NCBI RefSeq assembly: GCF_902686445.1
Contig: NC_062226.1
Location: 12,868,001 to 12,932,000 of the forward strand
Reading direction: 5' to 3'
Source of the DNA: Sciurus carolinensis
Taxonomy: Eukaryota; Chordata; Mammalia; Rodentia; Sciuridae
DNA length: 64,000 nt
How positions within the stretch are numbered: position 1 is the first letter of the stretch; each line of letters opens with the position of its first letter. Position numbers and translations under genes: made by a program. Shown one piece after another: positions 54,470 to 63,690 of this stretch. The notes beneath the pieces were generated by a model. That model did no database searches. It worked only from the letters and a program-made list of their open reading frames with translations, and was not told the DNA's origin.

Positions 54470-54620
54470 GGCAGCAGTTAGCAGGCTCTGACTGCTTGGC
54501 TTGAACCCCAGCTCTACCATGTGCTGGCTGTGTGACCTCAAGTAAGGTGGTTAAGCTCTCTGGGTCTATTTCCTGCCTGACAGTGTAACTGAAGACTGGA
54601 AACACTCAATGGATATCAGC
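54470..54620 (+). repeat. MIR SINE relic
   Basis: 'gcttgaaccccagctctaccatgtgctggctgtgtgacctcaagtaaggtggttaagctctctggg' (54498-54563, short blocks). The core is very well kept; the 3' half is decayed. Confidence 0.85.
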
Positions 54621-55530
54621 TAAGAAAACCAGTATGGGTTGTTGTTTTGTTTTTTCCATCACTGGAGAAAACTCAAAGTTCACAGCCTGTCCATGGTGAG
54701 TCAGTCACACCCCGACTTTCAAGGAATCCCCTTTTAATGTTTTCCTGCGTGTGCATGGCGCTCTGACATTCGTAGTTATGCAGGTTTCCTTAATAAGGCC
54801 ATTCGCTTCTAGACTGTTCAGTCAAACTTGAATTAGGGCAGCCTGAATTAAATCTGTTGAATAGGCACTTGGTTGACATTTACTTTCCAAAGCTCCTTCC
54901 GTGCGGTGGGGTAAACAAAGAACCTGGCCGTGACTCCCTACCGCCAGGAGCCTCTGATTCTCTGTACGTGCTCTTCCTTCAGCTTGGGCGCCCATCTCAC
55001 TCAGCCACTGCCCCATCCCTGGTCCGGCAGGAAAGCTGTCCCCTGATGGTCATCTCCAGGCCTCCTCCTCCCGCTGCTGCTGCAGCGCAGGGTCTGCCCA
55101 GTCATCCTCGCCAGCCCCAGGCCCCTCGTGAAGGTCAGGTTTCCGCAGATTTCCCTGTGCAGGCCTTTGTGTGGCTCCAGGAGCATTTCTGTTCCCATAT
55201 GGGGGACATGAGAGTCACTCCTCTGGGGAATAATTAGAAAAAGAGGAACCTGAGTTTTGGGAAGAGAAGAGAGAAGCGGCGAAGGGCAGCGCTGGAGAGG
55301 CTGGTCCTGGGGCTGCGAGGGAGGGGCGCACAGGGCAGTTCAGGGCCTGGGCTCTGGAACCCAGCCGAGCGTCAGGAGGAGGCACCTGACCCGCAAGGTA
55401 GGCAAATGGGCCGGGTTCCGGACCCAGAGTGAGGAACCTGGGGCTAAGGCCACCTGGCCCTGGGAAGGGGCCGTGTGTACGGTAGGCACACGGAAAACAG
55501 TCTCTGTGCAGCACCCACAAGTGGGAGCAC
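54621..55530. other. Unassigned sequence
   Basis: GC-rich at 54990-55130 and 55250-55480, with overlapping frames on both strands (55215-55622 minus, 55257-55658 plus) that extend into a tandem repeat. No recognised product. Confidence 0.35.
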
Positions 55531-55646
55531 TCCCAGCACGCCCTGCTCCCCAGCACTCCCAGCATTCTCTGCTCTCCCAGAATTCCCTGCACTCCCAGCA
55601 CTCCCAGCATTCTCTGCTCCACAGCACTCCCAGCATTCCCTGCATT
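55531..55646 (+). repeat. 9-bp-period tandem repeat (minisatellite)
   Basis: About thirteen imperfect nonamers of the type cccagcact/cccagcatt/ctctgctct/ccctgcatt run head to tail, with one 8-bp unit at 55621-55628. The same 27-bp triplet of units occurs at 55549-55575 and 55594-55620 with one difference. Because the period is a multiple of three, several frames stay open across it. That explains the 114-135-codon frames here without invoking a gene. Confidence 0.9.
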
Positions 55647-55833
55647 CTGGGTCTCTGATAAGGTCTGGGGTCAGATCCTAACAACCCCTGATTATTCAGT
55701 GGAGATGAGCTTCACAAGATTATTCACAAGATGAGCTTCATTGTGCACGTTATCTGCAGCAAAGCAAAACACTTTCCAGACATCTTGATCAAACTGCAAA
55801 AGAGAAAGTCCTAAAAACTGTCCAGGGGAAAAT

Positions 55834-55886
55834 AACAACAACAAAACAACAAACAAACAAACAAAAAAACCCAAAAACAAAAACCG
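55834..55886 (+). repeat. (CAA)n/(CAAA)n simple repeat
   Basis: aacaacaac, then aaacaac and caaacaaacaaac units, then A7 and further A-rich sequence. It is flanked by 'ctgtccagggg' (55817-55827) and 'ccgtccaggg' (55884-55893), near-repeats that could be remnants of a local duplication or slippage. Confidence 0.85.
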
Positions 55887-56129
55887 TCCAGGGAACAAAG
55901 TGAACAACTTACTGTTACTAACTTTAAGATTTATAAGATAAAGATAAGTCATATCTTTATTTAGTCATTCATCTTTATTGTCTTGTTTCAATGAATGCAG
56001 GACCTTTGTAAAAGGTCTTTAAAATCTTTGTTCCTGACTTTGGTCTTCTACCTGGCTCTGCCCTTTCTTCTCATCTGTGAATTCTCCCATCTTAAGGTGT
56101 TAGTAATCCAACCTCCTGGGGTTTGATTT

Positions 56130-56345
56130 GGTTTTTTAAGGTTTCATAACTGTCTCGTCCCTCACCGCACTTTGTCCTGTGTAACTTCCCTTTTAGGAAT
56201 CTCCCTGCTCCAGACTGTAAGCTCCTTGCAGGCAGGAACACTGTCTTCTTTCATATGCCTCCTGCCCAGTGCTTGGCATAGGGCAGTGTCACCTGTTGAT
56301 CTGCTTGGTGCCAGCGTAAAGACACTTAGTGCCTATGGCTTCGTT
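56130..56345 (+). repeat. L2 LINE 3' region, forward
   Basis: 'ctcaccgcactttgtcctgtgtaacttccc' (56161-56190), 'ctccagactgtaagctccttgcaggcaggaacactgtcttc' (56208-56248), 'catatgcctcctgcccagtgcttggcatagggcag' (56252-56286). A textbook L2 ending without the final ATG-rich tail. Confidence 0.85.
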
Positions 56346-56794
56346 CCAACATCTGACAAGACGTGGACTCAGCCCTCTCTGCTGCTCCCACGGGGTAGTT
56401 AGTTGTGGCCCAGCCCTTCCTCAGTGTTGCAGGTGGGGCACAGGCAGCCTTGAAGCCACCCAACAGCAAGTCTGTAGAACTTAACTTGTAGCTGTCTCTG
56501 CAAAACAGCTTGCAAAAGAAAAAAACAACTGTTCATTATGCTTTCTGATTTCAGCTTTCCAGCTATCTATATGGACAGAAAATACAGATTCTCTTCAGTT
56601 TCTGACAGAATGTCTTCATTGAAGCTTAAGCTTTCGAGGCTTCCCATAGTCAGGTACTGGCCAGTGGAATAGATGTAGCTGGGATAACCTTCGTCTCCTT
56701 ACTGCATCTCTCGGCAGGGTGCGGTGGGCCTGAGAGAGGAACAGGGCAGCAGGAGTAGAGATGTAATCAAACCAACCCCAGTTCATCCTTGCTG
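56346..56794. other. Unassigned sequence
   Basis: No repeat signature. Short minus frames at 56616-56852 have no recognisable product. Confidence 0.3.
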
Positions 56795-56965
56795 AGTGGA
56801 AGGAACATGGCACAGTGGGTAAAGGACCTGACCTGAGACCCTGTCCAGCCATTCACCTGCTGCGTGACTTCACCCTCCCTGAGCCGCAGGTCCTCATCTG
56901 TAAAATGGAGATAATAATGCTCAACTCCTAGGGTCATTGTGAGAGTTTTCACGCAAGTGTGATCA
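56795..56965 (+). repeat. MIR SINE relic
   Basis: 'aacatggcacagtgggtaaaggacctgacctgagaccctgtccagccattcacctgctgcgtgacttcaccctccctgagccgcaggtcctcatctgtaaaatggagataataatgctc' is read in successive blocks across 56805-56922, then 'gggtcattgtgagag'. Confidence 0.85.
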
Positions 56966-57024
56966 CAACTATATTAAATCTCTCTGCATGCACGCACACA
57001 TCCACACTGAGGAGAGACAGGAAA

Positions 57025-57195
57025 TTCTAGAAAGAAAGCATCAATACATTAGTAATGGCCATAACAGTGTTTCCCTGTGAACCGAATGGCGATTTCCCCC
57101 CCTTTTTCTGCCTTTTGGCACCTTAAATATTTTTTGCATGAACACATATTGACTTTATAATTAGGAAAATAGAGAATAAGCTTTAGAGTGTAAAA
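57025..57195 (+). mobile_element. Old L1 3' tip, forward
   Basis: 'aaagcatcaatacattagtaatggccataacagtgtttccctgtgaaccgaatggcgatttcc' (57036-57098, short blocks) and 'ttttggcaccttaaatattttttgcatgaacacatattgactttataat' (57113-57161) match L1M 3' UTR phrases. Confidence 0.75.
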
Positions 57196-57934
57196 CAGGA
57201 AAAAAGAAATAATATGCATTAAGAGGCAGGCTTAAGTTGGCACTCAGTAAATGGTAGCTATTTTTACTAATTAGTCATTATGCCTAATAATAATAATTAG
57301 GAGTAATGATTTCCTCTGGGACCAGAGGTTGTGAATGAGTCTGTTGGAAGTGGCTGATGATTCACAGCTCCCTTCCCAGCAAGAGCAAGTTCTGGGTCCC
57401 CTTCCAGCAGGCCACCCCTCACTTGCCTCCCCGGATCCCTCTACAAACCCCCTGGGCTCCAGGCCTGGCACTGCTCCTGTGCTGACTGCCCCCATTCAAA
57501 GCAGCCAAAGGGTCCTGAGCCCACAGCAAAGGGACCCTGCCTTGGTGCAGGTAGAAGTCCTCCCTCCTCCTCCAAGGGGCACAGCAGTGGCTGTGGCAGG
57601 ACATGGCCATCCTCCTGCTGGCTGACCATTTGTCCAGGGGTCAGTAAGAACAAGGAATTGAGCTTCATATCTATTCCTTGCATTTGGGTAGCAGAGAAGG
57701 TGCCCGGGTAAGAGTTTCTAACATCTGAAATAAACTTGACGCCGCGGATGCCAAGGTTGGGAAAGTTAAACACGAGTCTCTCCGTCTCCGACTATTTGTA
57801 TAGTGATGATAATGGTCAGGATTTAGCACAAGAGAGTTTTAGTCTAAACTCTGAAATCCTTTAGGGTCCAACAGGTTCAACCAGAGAGGATTGAAATTAT
57901 GCATCAAGGAAAGGCAAAATGAAATTCCTAAACT
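57196..57934. other. Unassigned sequence
   Basis: 57230-57310 has a MIR-tail-like 'ggcactcagtaaatggtagctattttta' and an AATAAT run. 57350-57620 is GC-richer, with opposing frames and no recognised product. Confidence 0.35.
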
Positions 57935-58015
57935 AACTGTGTGACCTGAGCAAGTCAGTCAACCTCTCTGAACCTATGTCCTCGGGTGTGAAACGAGAGA
58001 TCAGCAAATCTCATC
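57935..58015 (+). repeat. Short MIR core fragment
   Basis: 'aactgtgtgacctgagcaagtcagtcaacctctctgaacctatgtcctc' (57934-57982, short blocks) is the MIR core alone. Confidence 0.75.
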
Positions 58016-58424
58016 CCCAAGGTCCCTGGATGTTCTCAATCCCATGACACGATGATTATAAATATAGTCAGTTCTGGAAAGAGAGTGGACTTGGATGTTT
58101 TTTGTACTCAGTGGGCAGGCTGCCAAAATGTGATGGGCGAGACAGGAAAGGACAGGAAGTCTCTGTATTGCTGACGCTGATGGGCGTGGCCCAGAGTTGA
58201 CGGGTGATGGAAGGACTTCAGTGGATGGCTTTAGAACAAAGGAAGCAGCTCCTCCACACATCCCGCCATCCCCCTGCTGCACCTGAGTGCCAACACGGAG
58301 CCCTGGGCAGAGGGCACACATGCTGTGTGTTGTCTCTGGTCCTCCTGCCACGCTGCTGGAGCAGCACTGCCGCCGTTTCAAGATGAGGCAGCTGACGCGT
58401 TGCTCATTTTTCCAATAGAAATTC
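58016..58424. other. Unassigned sequence
   Basis: No repeat signature. The 126-codon minus frame 58001-58381 shows no recognisable motif. Confidence 0.3.
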
Positions 58425-58820
58425 TCTGTGCACGTACGGTATGTTCAGCGCAGGCACCGAGGAGCTGAGATCCAGCAAGATCATCCTGCCCCTGTGGAGC
58501 TGACGGTTAAGAAACAGATAGAAAAGGGTATTTGTGAAATAATCCGTAGTGTGAAAAAAACCTCAAAAGGGACAAAGACAGGATGCCATGGGAGCCTAGC
58601 AGAGGGAGCCATCCAAGCCAGCAGAAAGGAGGAGCGTAGTGGGAGGAATGGCATCTAGGCAGAGGGAGTCATGTGCAAAGGCCCAGGGGTAGTGACCTTG
58701 GCAATCAGAACAGTCTGGCTGGAGCTTAGATGGAGATGTGGTAGGAGGTGAAGCTGGAGAAGTATCCAGAACCAGAGCGAGGGAGGGCTCAAGCAGGTCG
58801 GAGTTTGACTTCGACCTGCA
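58425..58820 (-). repeat. L2 LINE fragment, reverse
   Basis: 'agatcatcctgcccctgtggagctgacggttaag' (58478-58511), 'gcatctaggcagagggagtcatgtgcaaaggcccaggggtagtgacc' (58651-58697), 'cagtctggctggagcttagatgg'. The tip-to-interior order is reverse L2. Confidence 0.8.
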
Positions 58821-58844
58821 GGCAGAGGAGCCAGTCATTGGTGC

Positions 58845-58990
58845 ACGCATGAGTTCAACCCTTATTTACTGAGTGCTCACTGTGTGCCAGGACTGAGGAG
58901 CCCCAGGGGACACCTGTAGAATCCCTGCCTTGGGGAACCGACATTGGGGAGGGCGACGATGGAGGGTGAGCAGGCAGGAGATGGGCATCA
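58845..58990 (-). repeat. Second L2 tip, reverse
   Basis: 'aacccttatttactgagtgctcactgtgtgccaggactgaggagccccaggggacacctgtagaatccctgccttggggaac' (58857-58938, short blocks). It restarts the L2 3' end just after the previous fragment, so it is a separate insertion. Confidence 0.8.
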
Positions 58991-59359
58991 ACACAACAAA
59001 TGCATAAAGTCTATACAGCTGCCTTTTCCCAGGGTCTGCATCCACGGACCACAGGACAAAATGACAGGGGGCGGGGCGGGCATCTGAGCTGCACGTGACC
59101 AGACATGTTTTCTTGTCATTATTTCCTAATCTACACAGTAAGGCGGCTAGTTAAGTAGTGTTTGCATTGCATTAGGTGCCACGAGTGATTTAGAGATGAC
59201 TTAAAGAACACAGGAGGATTGTGCAGGTTGTGTGTAAATATCATGCCGTTTCATGTAAGGGACTTGAGCTTCCGAGGACTTTGGCACCCACAGGGGGCCC
59301 TGGCACCAGGCCCCCACAGGTCCCCAGGAACGACTTTGCTATGATAATTGGTAATGAGT
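58991..59359. other. Unassigned sequence between L2 fragments
   Basis: Contains 'gggggcggggcggg' (59068-59081), a GC-box-like run, and AT-rich DNA to 59200. No repeat is called, though it may be decayed L2. Confidence 0.3.
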
Positions 59360-60000
59360 GTTGCAGAGAAAAATGGAGCAAGGAGCAACCTCTGGGATGC
59401 GGGAGAATGTGGTCTGCCACCATCGACAGCATGCTCAGGGGTGGCCCGTCTGAGAAGGGGACGTCTGGACAAATACTTGAAAGAAATGAGGGAGCGCACC
59501 AGGGACAGGGGAGGCTGAGAGTGACGTGGTCAGATCTGCTCTTTGGCTGTGACATGGAGGACGTGTTGGAAGGGGACATTGATAGCAAGGAGACTTGCTA
59601 TGGCTTTTGAAATGCAGGTGACCCACCAATGAGGTGACAGGTGATGACAGAGACCCAGGTGAACCAGGCGACTCGGTCCCTGTGAGAGGAGAGAGACTCC
59701 ATCTCTTCTCTCTGGTTTCCCACCCAGTGACTGGGGGGAGGGGGTTGGGGGCGTTGGCAAGCTCTCCTTGGAATGGGGGGGGGGGGCACAAGGCTGGAGG
59801 CTCAGGTTTCAAGTGGACACTAGAGACCAAACTCTCTGATTCCACCTGGGCCTCTGGGGCAACCAGGCCTCGGGGACAGGAAGGAGGATGGTGGCCGCAG
59901 AGACTGGGTGGAGGAACCGGAGGTAATGTGTAGCAGAGACGGGGTTCGGTTTGGGAAGATGTCATTCTGGAGATGGAGGATGGTGACGGCCGCATGACCA
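59360..60000 (-). repeat. L2 LINE interior, reverse, with G12 tract
   Basis: 'gagagtgacgtggtcagatctgctctttggctgtgacatggaggacgtgttggaaggggac' (59517-59577, short blocks) is the reverse L2 phrase 'gagtgacatggtcagatttgtgttttagaaagatcactctggctg...'. 'agtgactggggggagg' and 'agactgggtggagg' follow. A pure G12 run lies at 59775-59786. Confidence 0.65.
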
Positions 60001-60479
60001 GGAACGTACCCGAGGCCCCTGAATCTCACGCGTAAAGAAGTTGAAATGGTAGATTTTGTGTTGTGCATAGTTTATCAGTTTTATTTGACCTCACGTTATT
60101 CTCTTTATCTCTTGTGGGCCTCAGGCCTGCTAGACAAGTGCGAGTTACGTCCCCAGCCCCTGGTTTACCGAAGCACATTTCTTTTTTGTTTTTTAATTTC
60201 TAAGCGGTTTTCCCGAAGTCAGGCAGGTGGGAGTCCAGCCAGGCTCCAGAGCTCTTTGTACACTTTTGTCCCTTCTTCTGGGCCCTCTCTCTCTCTACCC
60301 GGCTTGGGATCACCTAGGAAATTTACGAGGCCTGTTCTTCCTCACTGTGAAGCCTCACGGGGCTGGGAGAGGAGAGAAGCCTCCCACACCTCCCCTGCCT
60401 GGCGTGGAGCGAACCCTTGAGACCTGTTGGTTCTTTCTCCTCTTCTCACCGGAACAACCTGCGACAGACCTGAGGTGAA
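60001..60479. other. Unassigned sequence
   Basis: T-rich at 60177-60200. No repeat recognised. Overlapping plus frames (60046-60420, 124 codons; 60227-60478) lack motifs. Confidence 0.35.
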
Positions 60480-60690
60480 AGCCAGGCTGCAGCTCCTGCG
60501 AGCTCTGTGGCCTTGGGCAAGCCCCTTAGCTGGCCTGTGCCTCAGTTTCCCACCTTCAAAGAAGGGTCAAGAATTCCTGCCTGGCAGGGTCGAGGACCAA
60601 AATTGATAGAACCAGTGCTCGAGAGCCCTAGGACGGGGTCTGCATGCCCCAGCTTCCAGTAAACACCTGCTACCATTGTGTGGACACAGG
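60480..60690 (+). repeat. MIR SINE relic
   Basis: 'ggctgcagctcctgcgagctctgtggccttgggcaagccccttagctggcctgtgcctcagtttccc' (60485-60551, short blocks) and 'agaattcctgcctggcagggtcgaggacc'. The core is intact; the 3' end is decayed. Confidence 0.85.
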
Positions 60691-62164
60691 GTCTCCGCTA
60701 TGCAAAAAAAATAACACAGTGACGTGAGACCCCCATCTACTTCCTTCTCCACTCCCACACGGTTTTACAGGCAGAAACAGCGCTTGCTGGTAGGTGAGCT
60801 GTTCGCAGAATCCTGAAACTAGACCTCTGGGCTGGCTTCAGTAATGTGTTCAGGTCTGACTTATTTTACAAAAGAGACCAACTCACCCGGGTTCAAGTGA
60901 CGTTCACTGAGCCACTGTCCTGAGCCACGCCCTGTGCTGCTGCCAAAGGGTCAGAGAAAATTCTGACCAGGCCTCTCTCTGCAAAGAGCCGCTGGGCCTG
61001 GAGATCAGCACCTAGATGTGTTTTCACGGCACACAGTACAGGAGCTGGGAATCCTGGGGTCTCTCCGAGCCCTAAAACCCAAGTGCCAGGACCCCATGGA
61101 CAAATCACACCCATCTCCAGTGCTCAGTTCTTGTCCACCTACAGAACAAAGCCCTTGAACTTGCCAGTCTAAGACCTGAAGCTATTTCCTTTTCAAAGGA
61201 ATGGATCCCTTTGCCCCATTGTGTGGGACACAGGATAATTGGGGGAAGATGGACCACAGTCCCTGCCTTCTGTACTCTGTGGACTTGGCCTCTGGACCTT
61301 CTTTATCAGCCACGATGGGCTCAACCCCATGGTCCATGGGAACTAGCAACAGACTGCTGGGGAAGGGGAGGTTGCTGGGGCCAGGCAGAGTCCAGGATAC
61401 AGAGAATTCCAGCGGGGACTGAGGCAAGGGCTTCAGGCCAGTGGCCCCTGGACCACATGAATAATTAACGGCAGGGTCCCCCATCCAGGACAGCCGCAGG
61501 CTATTGGGGAGCTGGGCTCCAGAACATATAACCCACTCGGACCCCCCACTGTGGGGCCAGGGTTGCCTGGAGTCCCTGAGCAACTCAGGCCTGAGCAGGG
61601 CAGACAGCTGCCCCAGTGCAGAGAGTGCCCAGTGAAAGCAGACGGACCTGGGCTCCATGTGGGTGACCAAGGGGCAGGAGCCCTCTTCTCACACCCCAGT
61701 GCCAGCCCTGGGACAAAGGAGAGGGGACAGCCTTCTGCATTTGCTCCCCAGGAGCTTCCTGCTTCACTAGTCCAGGTGTCCCCTCCTCCTCAGGGCAGGG
61801 GGGAGAAGGAAAGTGTCCCAGCTCTCTCCTCCATCGGATCTGCCTTCTGGCCCTCTCTCTCTCTCATGCCAAGGCACAGTCTGCCCATCTCACATGGGAC
61901 AGCACACGCGTGCTTTCTTATCTCAGGCCGGAATTGAGTCAAATCCAGCACAAAGCTGTGTTTGGATCCTGGGGATCATTGGTATGTGCGCTAGCATAGC
62001 GTTTCCTAGTCAAATTCTCAGTAGCCGACCAAAGTCGATTAACGTGGGGCAGAGAAATAGCAGGTTATCATTCAACCACGACTGCCATCCATATGCATGA
62101 AGCCTGGGGACCTGACTTCCTTACAGAATCAAGCATAACCTTTAGAGGGACCAATTTCAGAGAA
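60691..62164. other. Unassigned GC-moderate sequence
   Basis: The 162-codon minus frame at 61182-61670 is overlapped by plus frames at 61201-61468. No domain or splice context. A CTCTCT run lies at 61852-61864. 60895-60950 may be a reverse L2 tip. Confidence 0.35.
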
Positions 62165-62600
62165 AGCACTACCTGCACCCCCGGCCAACCCGACCGCTCC
62201 CTGTACGCGGGGGACTGTCGCCTCAGTTCTGCAGCAACAGAGCAAGCTGTGTGGGCCGCCCACCTGTGATACGTGCTCTTGAAGCGCTCGATGGGCTTCT
62301 GCCACTTCAGAAATCGGTCACATCTAGAAATACCTGGCTTCTGTGAGCGTGTCATGGCTGTGTATAGGAAAAGCTCACCGTGATCTCTAGAGCTTGCCTG
62401 AAACAACAGGCTTGTTCCGGAAACAGATGTTTTGTGATACCCCCGCGTGACAGGCTCGTCATCCCAGGGCTGGAGATGGGCCAGCAGTTAGTCGCCAGCC
62501 TCGCAAGGACGCAAACGTCTCTGCTGCCGCCCGCTCCCCCCGCGCGTCTGGGCTCAGCGGAGATGTTCCCGTGGCTGCTCCTTCTGGCACTCGGGTTCTG
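62165..62600. other. CpG-enriched patch
   Basis: Two clusters: about seven CpGs in 62178-62222 ('cccccggcc', 'tacgcgggggac', 'tgtcgcctc') and about sixteen in 62440-62590 ('cccccgcgtgac', 'gctgccgcccgctcc', 'ccccgcgcgtctg'). No TATA box, no obvious first exon. A minus frame of 112 codons (62068-62406) spans the first cluster without a motif I know. Confidence 0.4.
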
Positions 62601-62739
62601 AAGTTAAACAGTTGACAAGTCTGAGGGCAGAGACGGAGGCAGTCGGACAGGGGTGCCCAGGGGAGACGTTGCAAGGAATCGACTCCGACCCTTTTAGTTC
62701 TGTTCAGCTCTCTGTCGTTGAGGGCGTACTGTGGATGGG

Positions 62740-62821
62740 GCTCTCCCTAATGACTTTCACTTACACCCTCTCAGAGTGAGGCCCAGAGGTTACCCATTTC
62801 AGAGATGAGGAAACCGAGCCT
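62740..62821 (-). repeat. MIR SINE, reverse, left part
   Basis: 'ctttcacttacaccctctcag' and 'acccatttcagagatgaggaaaccgagcc' (62791-62819) are the reverse MIR core. The element stops abruptly at the LTR boundary and resumes at 63283. Confidence 0.75.
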
Positions 62822-63282
62822 TGTATGAGTTTCCTAAGGCTGCCAGAACAAGTCATCAGCATTTCCATGACTGAAAGCACAGAAATGTATTTTCTCACAG
62901 TTCTGGAGGCCAGAGTCTGAAATCCAGGTGAAGACAGAGCCACACTCCCCACTGATCCCCTTGGGGAGACTCCTTCCTTGCCACCTTCAGCCTTTGGTGG
63001 CTCCAGCTTGTTCCTTGGCTTGTGGCAACTTCAGTCTAACCCGTCTCTGTCTTCACGGGGCCTTCTTCTCTGTATGTCTACCTCAAATCTCCCTCTGCCT
63101 CTCTCTTACACCAGGACACCTGTCACTGGATTTAGGGCCCTCTCTAAATCCAGGATGATCTCAAGATTCTTAACTTGATTCTGTCCACCAAGACCCTTTT
63201 CAGATGAGGTCACACTCACAGGTCTGGGGATTAGCGCCTGGACATGTGTGGGCTGGGGCACTACTCAGCCCCCTCTTAGCTG
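62822..63282 (-). repeat. MaLR-type LTR, reverse, nested in a MIR
   Basis: 'tgtatgagtttcctaaggctgccagaacaagtcatcag' start (62822-62859), 'gcacagaaatgtattttctcacagttctggaggccagagtctgaaatccaggtg' (62877-62930, short blocks), 'cttggcttgtggcaacttcag', 'ggacacctgtcactggatttagggccc' (63114-63140), 'ccaccaagacccttttcagatgaggtcacactcacaggtctggggattag' (63185-63234). Same family as 44912-45235, opposite orientation. The right boundary is approximate. Confidence 0.85.
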
Positions 63283-63365
63283 TGATCTAGTTCTTTCCCC
63301 AAGGTCACGCAGAGAAAAGGGTCTCTCTCTGGGGGAGTGGAATCCAGGCCGGCTGTTTCTGAGCT
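63283..63365 (-). repeat. MIR SINE, reverse, right part
   Basis: 'ctagttctttccccaaggtcacgcagagaaaagg' (63287-63320), 'gtggaatccaggccggctgtttctgagc' (63336-63363) complete the reverse MIR begun at 62740 ('taacttgcccaaggtcacacagc...ggattcgaacccaggcagtctgg'). Confidence 0.75.
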
Positions 63366-63382
63366 AACGATTCCCATGAGCT

Positions 63383-63505
63383 CCCGGCCAGGCACTCTCT
63401 CATCAGACACTGTGAGGCAGACCTGCTGTCGCTGGACTGAGATAGGAACACCGCGCAAGGGCCCCTGCTCTCAGGAAACTCACTACTGGGTGGGAAGGAG
63501 CTTTG
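63383..63505 (-). repeat. L2 3' tip, reverse
   Basis: 'cggccaggcactctctcatcagacactgtgagg' (63385-63417) and 'gcaagggcccctgctctcaggaaactcactactgggtgggaagg' (63456-63499) match the reverse L2 tip ('gccaggcactgtg...aatccctgccctcatggagcttacattctagtgggggag'). Confidence 0.6.
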
Positions 63506-63514
63506 CGTATTGGT

Positions 63515-63690
63515 TGTGAGCCTGTGTCAGTCAGTCCAGCCTCTTCATCTGTCTTTGCATTTCTAAGCTGGTGACCTTGGGCAAATGTGTCACCCCTCTC
63601 ATGCCTCACAGGGAAAGGGTCTCGAATGGAAGATGGGAATCATACCTGGAATAGTGGTAACCTCGGGTTGTAGGGGTCTAGAGACAATGT
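63515..63690 (+). repeat. MIR SINE relic
   Basis: 'cagtccagcctcttcatctg' and 'ctaagctggtgaccttgggcaaatgtgtcacccctctcatgcctcacagg' (63564-63613, short blocks), then 'agatgggaatcatacctggaatagtggtaacctc'. Confidence 0.75.

Noticed and set aside
55531..55646. CRISPR-like array
   Set aside because: Units are 9 bp with no unique spacers. It is an imperfect minisatellite in a mammalian genome.
55340..55684. Cys/Trp/Glu-rich repetitive frame on the minus strand, considered as a repeat protein
   Set aside because: It is produced by the 9-bp tandem array. The opposite strand gives an equally open repetitive frame.
61182..61670. 162-codon minus-strand frame
   Set aside because: Overlapped by plus-strand frames and not similar to any protein I know.
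62068..62406. Minus-strand frame across a CpG cluster, considered as a first exon
   Set aside because: No convincing splice donor, promoter element or known protein. Kept only as a CpG-patch observation.
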